Shown here in pieces: positions 1 to 5,220 of a stretch of DNA of 10,970 nucleotides. Every line of letters starts with the position of its first letter. Position 1 is the first letter of the stretch. A program made the position numbers and the translations under genes. The notes under the pieces are model-generated. The model was not told where the DNA came from, searched no databases, and saw nothing but the letters and a program-made list of their open reading frames with translations. Source of the DNA: Kuafuiihalomonas sp964477875 (GTDB taxonomy: Bacteria > Myxococcota > Kuafuiibacteriia > Kuafuiibacteriales > Kuafuiibacteriaceae); assembly GCA_964477875.1 (NCBI GenBank), contig CAYZFR010000133.1:1-10970 (forward strand). Reading direction: 5' to 3'.

Positions 1-121
1 ACCCCCCATTTTCACAACCACCACCCCCCCGACCCCTCCCGGGTGCCACCCCCAATTTTCGGCATCCAACCCCAGCCCTATCTCGGCCTTTAGTTCCGGC
101 TCGCACCCCTCCAGCGGAAAA
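1..121. other. C-rich non-coding upstream region
   Basis: No gene is visible here. The plus strand carries C-runs at 2-7, 24-30, 33-36, 38-40 and 49-53. On the minus strand the runs at 24-40 read as G-runs that fit a G3-N1-7 quadruplex motif if the 7-G run supplies two tracts. An imperfect direct repeat, CCCCCATTTTC near 3-13 and CCCCCAATTTTC at 49-60, is also present. I could not pick out a convincing -35/-10 pair or a strong ribosome binding site for the gene that follows; GCGGAAAA just before the GTG at 122 is at best weak. Confidence 0.5.
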
Positions 122-931
122 GTGAATCCCATTGCAGTGGCGCTCGTCCTCACCGCCTCACTCACGCCCTCCTGCACCACCATCGAGCGAATCATCGCGG
201 ACACTCGGATCGCTGACCCAGAATCGAAGGAAATTCATCCCGATTCGGGGACTGACTTCGACCACACGATGTTCACCGAGGTCTTGGAGCGAGTCGTCGA
301 CGAGACTGGGCGCGTCGACTACCCCTCCCTCAAGGCAGCCCCAGAGAATCTCGACCGATACATCGGCCTCCTCGGGGACCTCGATTTCGATTCGCTCTCG
401 CGAGATGCCAAGCTCGCAACCCTCATCAACGCGTACAACGCGTTTACGCTAAGGCTGATTCTCGACTACCATCCGATCGCATCCATCAACGAAATTCCTT
501 CCAAGCATCGCTGGCAGGCACGACGTTGGTCCCTAGGCGGCGAGGTCGTGTCACTCGACGAGATCGAACATCAAAGGCTCCGCGCCCACTTTCGAGAGCC
601 TCGGATCCACTTCGCCATCAACTGCGCCAGCGAGAGCTGCCCTCCCCTCTTTCCCAAGGCCTTCCAAAGCATCACACTCCATGATCAACTCGAGAGCGCC
701 GCGCGACGAGTCCATGATCCTACCGGGCGCTGGTACGACTGGGATGCCTCGGCCCGTAGGGCAGGCTTGTTCCGCATCTACCTCTGGTTTCACGGGGACT
801 TCGAGGCGGCCGCAGGATCCGCCGAAGCGTTCGCAGCCCGCTACCACGAGCCCTTGAGACGGGCCCTCGACGACGCGACCGTCGACATCCACTACTTGGA
901 GTACGACTGGTCGCTCAATCAGGCACGGTGA
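122..931 (+). CDS. DUF547 domain-containing secreted or lipoprotein-like protein
   Basis: This 269-residue protein belongs to the DUF547 family, whose biochemical role is not established. Family hallmarks are visible: INAYNAFTL at about 102-110, SLDEIEH at 144-150, the cysteine-containing block HFAINCASESCPPL at 163-176 (C168, C173), and the typical ending YDWSLN at 261-266. The first 18 residues are hydrophobic and end in a cysteine (LTPSC), which suggests export and perhaps lipidation at C18. The lipobox is poor, and no basic N-region precedes the hydrophobic stretch. The start is a GTG; the frame is open upstream, but no better start with a ribosome binding site was seen, so the N-terminus is uncertain. 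The next gene follows after 48 bp in the same reading frame, with only the TGA at 929-931 between them. DUF547 proteins of this kind are common in Proteobacteria and typically about this length. Confidence 0.88.
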   Translation: MNPIAVALVLTASLTPSCTTIERIIADTRIADPESKEIHPDSGTDFDHTMFTEVLERVVDETGRVDYPSLKAAPENLDRYIGLLGDLDFDSLSRDAKLATLINAYNAFTLRLILDYHPIASINEIPSKHRWQARRWSLGGEVVSLDEIEHQRLRAHFREPRIHFAINCASESCPPLFPKAFQSITLHDQLESAARRVHDPTGRWYDWDASARRAGLFRIYLWFHGDFEAAAGSAEAFAARYHEPLRRALDDATVDIHYLEYDWSLNQAR

Positions 932-979
932 GCGCCGAAGCCCGACGAGAATCGACGCCACGCCACGAATTCCGACGCC

Positions 980-1897
980 ATGACGCCTCGCCCATCATCC
1001 GAAGAGCTCGGCCCGACTCTTGCTGCGCATCCCTTCATGCGTGCCTTGCGACAACTCGTTCCCGGACAGTGGCACTTCGTGACCGACCGATGCATCCGCT
1101 CGGAATTCCGGCTGCGCCCCGACAAGCATCGTAAGGAGCTCGTCGGGTTCCATCTGGCCAAGGCGGCCGCCGCTTGCGAAGGGATTAAGATCGTCGCGTT
1201 CGTGCAGATGTCCAACCATTTTCACCTCGTCGTGAGAGACACACGATCAGAGCTGTCGCGCTTCATGAATCTGTTCGCCGGCCAACTTGCTGCCGCTCTC
1301 AACAAGCTAGATGGACACCACGGCCCTTTCTTCGAACGCCGCTTCAGCTCCGAGCCGATTCTCGACGAATCCGCCGTTCTCGACAGGATTCGCTATACCG
1401 TGCTCAATCCGGTCGCTGCTTGCCTGGTAGAAAGCCATCAAGAGTGGCCGGGCCTTCTGATGTGGCCGGGCGGATGCCGAACGCAGACCTTCGTGCGCCG
1501 GCGCCTTCGCTCTGGTCAGCTGCAAGAGGAGAGGGTCCAGCTTCGAATCGACGAGGATTGGAGCACGACCGAGCGAATCAGGTCCCTAGCCGAACTCGTG
1601 CGCTTGGGCACGTGCGCACTCCATCGGATGCACCGCAGAGAACCACTTGGAGCCCACCGAGTCGTAGCGCAGAACATCTGCGACACTCCTGAACATTCCA
1701 AGCGTAGCCCGGCCCCCCTCTGTCACGCGAGCAGCCTGGAGACGGTTCTGGACTACAAGAAGATGTGGGGAGAGCTGGTCGCTCTGTATCGTAGAGCGTC
1801 CGAACGCTTCAGAGCTGGAGACTCGCAAGCAGTCTTTCCACCCTATTTTCATCGACCATCCATGGGCCTGAATCCGGCTACGGGCCAATCCCCGTAG
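980..1897 (+). CDS. REP-associated-type Y1 transposase (RAYT, IS200-like superfamily)
   Basis: This 305-residue protein is a single-strand-DNA transposase of the Y1_Tnp superfamily. It shows the HUH metal-binding motif as MSNHFHLVV (H80 and H82). The probable catalytic tyrosine is Y139, in RYTVLNPVAACLV, which matches the usual 'RY...NPVRAGLV' helix of RAYT proteins. The N-terminal strand GQWHFVTDRCIR (29-40) and the GPFFERRF segment (115-122) also fit. About 150 residues follow the catalytic core, ending in FPPYFHRPS, as in the longer chromosomal RAYTs of deltaproteobacteria. No terminal inverted repeats, target duplication or tnpB neighbour is seen, so this looks like a resident, RAYT-style gene rather than an insertion sequence. 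The start is uncertain: neither the ATG at 980 nor the in-frame ATG at 1037 has a clear ribosome binding site. The last codons lie inside the perfect stem-loop at 1873-1902. Catalytic residues look intact. Confidence 0.85.
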   Translation: MTPRPSSEELGPTLAAHPFMRALRQLVPGQWHFVTDRCIRSEFRLRPDKHRKELVGFHLAKAAAACEGIKIVAFVQMSNHFHLVVRDTRSELSRFMNLFAGQLAAALNKLDGHHGPFFERRFSSEPILDESAVLDRIRYTVLNPVAACLVESHQEWPGLLMWPGGCRTQTFVRRRLRSGQLQEERVQLRIDEDWSTTERIRSLAELVRLGTCALHRMHRREPLGAHRVVAQNICDTPEHSKRSPAPLCHASSLETVLDYKKMWGELVALYRRASERFRAGDSQAVFPPYFHRPSMGLNPATGQSP

Positions 1898-1902
1898 CCG
1901 GA
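1873..1902. terminator. perfect 12-bp stem-loop, probable bidirectional terminator
   Basis: TCCGGCTACGGG at 1873-1884 pairs perfectly with CCCGTAGCCGGA at 1891-1902 across a 6-nt loop (CCAATC). The structure includes the transposase stop codon (TAG, 1895-1897) and begins 48 bp beyond the flagellin stop on the minus strand. It is well placed to end both convergent transcripts. Neither side has a T-run: only TT follows it on the minus strand. A REP-like palindrome recognised by the adjacent transposase is an alternative reading. I saw no second copy in the window. Confidence 0.6.
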
Positions 1903-1950
1903 CCTCACCTCCACCGATGGACCCCAAGAAGAGAAGACGACCCTGCGAGA

Positions 1951-3381
1951 CTACTGGATGAGCTGCAGCGCAACCTGCGGAGCAACGTTGGCCTGCGCCA
2001 AGATTGCGATGGCGGACTGCTGCAGAATCTGGTTGCGCGAGAACTTCGCGGACTCGGCCGCGAAGTCAGCATCTTGGATGCGACTCCGGGCGGCGGACAG
2101 ATTCTCACCGATGGCCGAGAGATTTCCCACCGTGCTCTCGAAGCGGGACAGGAGAGCTCCGAGATCCGCCTGCTGAGAGGAAACCTGGCGAATAGCCACG
2201 TCGAGCAGGTCGAGAGCGGAATCGGCTCCGCCCTGAGTCGCGAGACTCACTGTGGTCAGGTTCACAGCCTGATTCACGAAGGTCGTACCGGCCGTGATCC
2301 CAGTATTTGCCGTCAGGTTTCCGGAAACGTCCGTTACCGTGAAGTCATTGTCCGAGGACAAGGTGATGGAACCAGCCGTCACCCCGGCGCCCCCGCCAAG
2401 AGGCGCCGCGAAAGCGCCGGAGCCCGTAAGGTCGGAGCCAGACAGGACGATATTGCGGCCATCGATCGCCGTCAACTGGAGTTCGTTGCTCGCGTTGAGC
2501 GTAGCCTGCACGCCGGTCCTGTCCGAGACGGCATTGATTGCGTTTCGAAGCGCGCTCGTCCCATCGTTGGCAGCCGTCGTCACGGCGCCGATGTCCACAC
2601 CGTTGATGATGACTTCGCCGGCAGCAATGCTCGCCGCATCAACCGATGCCGCAGCGACATTGGTGTTGGGCAAGACGTCTGCCGTCACGCCCGTGTCAGG
2701 AGATGCGGAGTTGATGGCCGCTGCCTTGGCGATCGCAGAGGCAGCACCAGCCGAGAAAGAGACGGTATCGTCGTTGCTAGAGGAGGCCGGAAGGGAGATC
2801 CCGTTGATGGCGAGGTCATTCGAAGCCAACGCGTTGGTCGTCACGTCACCCACGGTGATGGTGGCCTGAGCGCCCAGATTGAAGGCCCGGGCGGACCGAA
2901 TGCTAACCTGGATATTTTGGCCCGAGTTCGCACCGATCTGGAAGATGCGATTCGTAAACGAACCATCGAGAATAAGCCGATCATTGAAGTTCGTCTGGGT
3001 GGCGATGCGATCGATTTCTTCAATGAGCTGATCAACCTCGGCCTGAATGGCAAGTCGGTCGCCGGCAGCGTTGGTGTCGTTCGCGGATTGAACCGCGAGC
3101 TCACGAATGCGCTGTAGGCTGCCCAACATCTGGTTGAGAGCCGCCTCCGCCGTCTGAGCGAGGGATACGCCGTCATTCGCGTTCCTCACCGCCTGATTCA
3201 AGCCGCGGATCTGTGCTGTGAAGCGCTCCGAAATGGCGAGTCCCGCCGCGTCGTCCTTGGCGGAGTTGATGCGGAGACCGGTAGAGAGCCTTTCGAAACT
3301 TGTTTCGAGGCTCGACTGATTGCGCTGTAGGGCGCGTTGCGAGTTGAGAGCGGCAACGTTGGTGTTGATGGTGAGTGTCAT
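1951..3381 (-). CDS. fliC: flagellin
   Basis: This 476-residue protein is the subunit of the flagellar filament, exported through the flagellar type III apparatus. The conserved N-terminal D0/D1 region (about 1-170) opens with TINTNVAALNSQRAL and contains LSTGLRINSAKDDAAGLAI. The C-terminal D1/D0 region (about 385-476) ends in ALQLIQ, the usual flagellin terminus. The variable centre (about 175-370) has two segments like the Flagellin_IN motif: one around LAINGISL (190-197), and one from VIINGVDIGAV (257-267) through TAIDGRNIVLSG. The stretch SLQRIRELAVQSAN (88-101) matches the receptor-binding site that TLR5 sees in enteric flagellins. There is no cysteine. The ATG start has an excellent ribosome binding site. 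The gene stands alone, with no fliD, fliS, flaG or csrA/fliW neighbour in the window. No convincing sigma-28 or sigma-54 promoter could be read upstream. The symbol is given by family; the name of the orthologue could differ (fla, hag). Confidence 0.97.
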   Translation of the reverse strand: MTLTINTNVAALNSQRALQRNQSSLETSFERLSTGLRINSAKDDAAGLAISERFTAQIRGLNQAVRNANDGVSLAQTAEAALNQMLGSLQRIRELAVQSANDTNAAGDRLAIQAEVDQLIEEIDRIATQTNFNDRLILDGSFTNRIFQIGANSGQNIQVSIRSARAFNLGAQATITVGDVTTNALASNDLAINGISLPASSSNDDTVSFSAGAASAIAKAAAINSASPDTGVTADVLPNTNVAAASVDAASIAAGEVIINGVDIGAVTTAANDGTSALRNAINAVSDRTGVQATLNASNELQLTAIDGRNIVLSGSDLTGSGAFAAPLGGGAGVTAGSITLSSDNDFTVTDVSGNLTANTGITAGTTFVNQAVNLTTVSLATQGGADSALDLLDVAIRQVSSQQADLGALLSRFESTVGNLSAIGENLSAARSRIQDADFAAESAKFSRNQILQQSAIAILAQANVAPQVALQLIQ

Positions 3382-3718
3382 GTCTTGTCCTCCTTGGAAT
3401 CTCGCCCTCCTCTCTGGCCGGGCGCTGAACTCGATTCGCCCAGGACCTTCGACGAATCAGAACGGGCTATGAGCCGAGGTGATGCGGACTGCCCACGAAC
3501 GTCTCGCCGGGAGTCGCTCAGCCCGAGACAGGCCGCGTTCAGCCGTTCCAGAACGGAACGGAAGCAAGCACATAGTCTCGCACCGAGACTTCCAAGACGG
3601 CTCAACCCCGGACTTCAGTCCCATCGTGGGCGGTCGGGTGAGAACGTCGAGACGGGCGGTGTCTCGAACCGAAAACTGTGGCAGGACGGAGCTTCGGGGG
3701 GTTCCCCGAGGTTTTGTC
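3382..3718. promoter_or_regulatory. divergent intergenic region with GTCTCG/CGAGAC dyads
   Basis: This 337-bp gap separates the divergent flagellin and exporter operons and must hold both promoters, although I could not identify a clear -10/-35, sigma-28 or sigma-54 site. It contains three inverted pairs of the hexamer GTCTCG/CGAGAC: GTCTCG 3501-3506 with CGAGAC 3524-3529; AGTCTCG-CAC-CGAGACT at 3574-3590 (7-bp arms); and TCGAGAC-N7-GTCTCGA at 3647-3667 (7-bp arms). A further perfect dyad, CCGTTCC-AGAAC-GGAACGG, lies at 3543-3561. The plus-strand frame upstream of the exporter permease is open across 3479-3718, but its translation is Arg/Ser-rich and unlike the family, so I treat the region as non-coding. 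The dyads may be operators or leader hairpins; their role is unknown. Confidence 0.45.
3388..3395 (-). promoter_or_regulatory. flagellin ribosome binding site
   Basis: On the minus strand AAGGAGGA lies 6 nt upstream of the ATG at 3381-3379, a near-ideal Shine-Dalgarno sequence for a highly expressed gene. A close copy, GAGGAGGGCGAGA (3412-3400 on the minus strand), sits 17 nt further upstream and matches AAGGAGGACAAGA (3395-3383) at 10 of 13 positions, all differences being G/A. Confidence 0.85.
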
Positions 3719-4498
3719 GTGTGGGAGCTGCTCCGGAACGCCGCCCGACACCGCTTCGTTCTCGAGAACTTCGTCGCTCGAGACCTGCGCGTGAAATATC
3801 GCGGCTCGGTGCTGGGATATTTCTGGAGCCTGCTCGAGCCCCTCTCTCTGGTGGGCGTCTACTACTTCGTGTTCGTGCTGATCGCGCGACGCGGAGGACC
3901 GGAATATCCCTTGGTAGTAGCCCTAGGCATTCTTCCCTACTCGTTCTTCTCGAACGTCGTAACGGGCGGGGCCGCGGCCCTAACGAAGAACCGCAGCCTC
4001 ATACGGCGGGTCTACATTCCCAGAGAGCTCTTCGTGCTCGGGCACGTAGGAAGTCAAATGGCCGTGTTCGGGCTGAGCCTGCTCAGCGTCATCCCACTCT
4101 TGTTCGTCTACGGTCAGATTCCTGGTTGGCGCCTGCTTCTCCTCCCGGTCGCGATCCTGATGCTGACGCTCCTGGCCTCCGGCATCGCTTTGGGGCTCGC
4201 GTGCGCCAACGTCCTGTACCGGGACGTGACTTACGTCCTTCGCGTCCTCCTCCGCGTCGTCTTCTACGCCTCTCCAGTGATCTACCCTCTGACCTTGGTC
4301 CCTGACCGGCTGCGAGGCCTGTACCTCCTGAATCCGCTCGCCACCCTCATCACCATGATACGCGTAGCTTTCACGGGCAGCGAACTGGCCGTCGACCCTC
4401 TCCATCTCGCCTACGCCGCCATCGTCTCACTAGGATGCTTCGTAGGCGGTTCGACCATTTTTGCGCGATGGCAGAACCGGGCGGTGAAGTTCCTGTGA
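3719..4498 (+). CDS. ABC-2 type polysaccharide/polyol export permease (Wzm/KpsM/TagG-like)
   Basis: This is the inner-membrane permease of an ABC exporter for a lipid-linked or capsular-type polysaccharide. Read from the GTG at 3719 it has 259 residues, the usual family length. It shows the hallmark RDLRVKYRGSVLGYFWSLLE (21-40), then about six hydrophobic spans, KNRSLIRRVYIPREL (90-104), the conserved RDV after NVLY (164-170) and SPVIYP (185-190). I chose this GTG because GAGG lies 7 nt upstream and because family members begin just before this point. The frame is open to an ATG at 3479, which would add 80 residues of low-complexity Arg-rich sequence; GTG codons at 3638 and 3659 are other options. 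The gene overlaps the ATPase by the GTGA at 4495-4498, so the two are almost surely co-translated. The transported glycan cannot be told from the sequence. Confidence 0.9.
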   Translation: MWELLRNAARHRFVLENFVARDLRVKYRGSVLGYFWSLLEPLSLVGVYYFVFVLIARRGGPEYPLVVALGILPYSFFSNVVTGGAAALTKNRSLIRRVYIPRELFVLGHVGSQMAVFGLSLLSVIPLLFVYGQIPGWRLLLLPVAILMLTLLASGIALGLACANVLYRDVTYVLRVLLRVVFYASPVIYPLTLVPDRLRGLYLLNPLATLITMIRVAFTGSELAVDPLHLAYAAIVSLGCFVGGSTIFARWQNRAVKFL

Positions 4499-5220
4499 CG
4501 GACGCGAGCATCGAGCTCAGGGGCGTCGAATTGGATTTCCCTCGGGTGAGGATGCATTCGGGAGGGGTGAAGGAGGCTTTTCTGTCCGTGGTGACGGGAA
4601 GGCGAAAACGGGGGGTGGCACCGTTTCGGGTGTTGCGGGGGATTGATTTGGTGGTGCCTCGGGGGGAGGTGCTGGGGCTGGTGGGGCGGAATGGGTCGGG
4701 GAAGTCGACGTTGTTGCGGGTGATTTCGAAGATTTATCAGCCCGACCGGGGTGTGGTGACGGTCCGAGGTCGGATTTCGGCGCTGTTGGAGCTGGGCGCC
4801 GGCTTTCGGGAGGAGCTGACAGGACTCGAGAACATCAAGCTCAGCGGGGCCATCATGGGCCTGCCGCCGAGGCAGGTTGCGACGCTGATCGATCCGATCT
4901 GCGACTTCGCGGACCTCGGCGAATTCATCGAACAACCCCTCCGTACCTACTCATCGGGCATGCGCGCCCGGCTCGGCTTCGCCGTCGCCACCGCCGTCGA
5001 TCCCGAGATCCTTCTCGTGGACGAGGCTCTGTCGGTCGGCGACAGCGAGTTTCGCGAGCGCTCGATGACGCGAATCGAAGAGATGGTCCGAAGCGACGCT
5101 ACGGTGGTCATCGTCAGCCACAATCACCAGGAGCTGGGTCGCCTATGCTCCCGGCTCGTCCGACTGGACCAGGGTCGAATCGTCGCCGACGGCTCCCCGG
5201 AGGAAGTCCTGGGTGGATGA
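4495..5220 (+). CDS. polysaccharide ABC exporter ATP-binding protein (Wzt/KpsT/TagH-like, short form)
   Basis: This is the nucleotide-binding subunit that powers glycan export with the permease upstream. Read from the GTG at 4495 it has 241 residues. Walker A is GRNGSGKST (64-72), the signature is YSSGM (152-156), Walker B is ILLVDEAL (172-179) and the switch histidine is H209 in VSHN. SALLELGAGFREELTG (95-110) is characteristic of the polysaccharide-exporter subfamily. The start is chosen because GTG overlaps the permease stop as GTGA and because homologues begin with a short polar stretch before IEL.GV. An ATG at 4468 or a TTG at 4435 in the same frame would add 9 or 20 residues. The protein lacks the C-terminal carbohydrate-binding domain found in long Wzt proteins. 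Base composition changes abruptly over about 4531-4795, which covers Walker A. The stop overlaps the next gene. Confidence 0.93.
   Translation: MTDASIELRGVELDFPRVRMHSGGVKEAFLSVVTGRRKRGVAPFRVLRGIDLVVPRGEVLGLVGRNGSGKSTLLRVISKIYQPDRGVVTVRGRISALLELGAGFREELTGLENIKLSGAIMGLPPRQVATLIDPICDFADLGEFIEQPLRTYSSGMRARLGFAVATAVDPEILLVDEALSVGDSEFRERSMTRIEEMVRSDATVVIVSHNHQELGRLCSRLVRLDQGRIVADGSPEEVLGG
4531..4795 (+). other. compositional island inside the exporter ATPase gene
   Basis: Codons here end mostly in G or T (GTG, TTG, GGG, CGG, TCG, ATT), while the rest of the gene and its neighbours prefer C-ending codons (GTC, CTC, GGC, ATC). By hand count, 4561-4740 holds 87 G and 24 C on the plus strand, against 19 G and 23 C in 4981-5040 of the same gene. 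The protein sequence stays in frame and normal for the family, including an intact Walker A. Boundaries are approximate. A plus-strand G-quadruplex motif (4661-4701) with five G-tracts separated by loops of 7, 5, 6 and 2 nt lies within it. Gene conversion or recombination with a diverged homologue would explain the change. Confidence 0.6.
5199..5206 (+). promoter_or_regulatory. ribosome binding site setting the GTG start at 5213
   Basis: GGAGGAAG lies 6 nt upstream of the GTG at 5213, inside the end of the ATPase gene. It supports the GTG as the start of the glycosyltransferase and shows that the two genes are translated in close coupling (8-bp overlap). Confidence 0.7.

Noticed and set aside
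929..979. Possible readthrough fusion of the DUF547 protein and the transposase, which are in the same frame with one TGA between
   Set aside because: DUF547 ends naturally at YDWSLN just before the TGA. The shared frame is expected one time in three, and no readthrough or selenocysteine signal is visible.
2074..3117. Long plus-strand open frame (347 codons) and a second one (2294-2869) opposite the flagellin gene
   Set aside because: Both lie wholly antisense to an unmistakable flagellin. The translations have no recognisable domains and arise from the codon bias of the real gene in GC-rich DNA.
3562..3590. Possible sigma-54 promoter for flagellin around the minus-strand TTGC complementing 3562-3566
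   Set aside because: The GG and GC elements are not at the required 10-bp spacing on the minus strand, and no sigma-28 match was found either.
3378..3605. Small minus-strand frame (75 codons, TTG start) ending in an ATGA overlap with the flagellin start
   Set aside because: The overlap hints at a coupled leader peptide, but the sequence is Arg/Ser-rich and featureless, the start lacks a ribosome binding site, and flagellin has its own strong one.
3479..3718. 80-codon N-terminal extension of the exporter permease from an ATG at 3479
   Set aside because: The extension is unlike any family member and Arg/Ser-rich, and it spans the dyad region. A GTG at 3719 with GAGG upstream gives the normal length.
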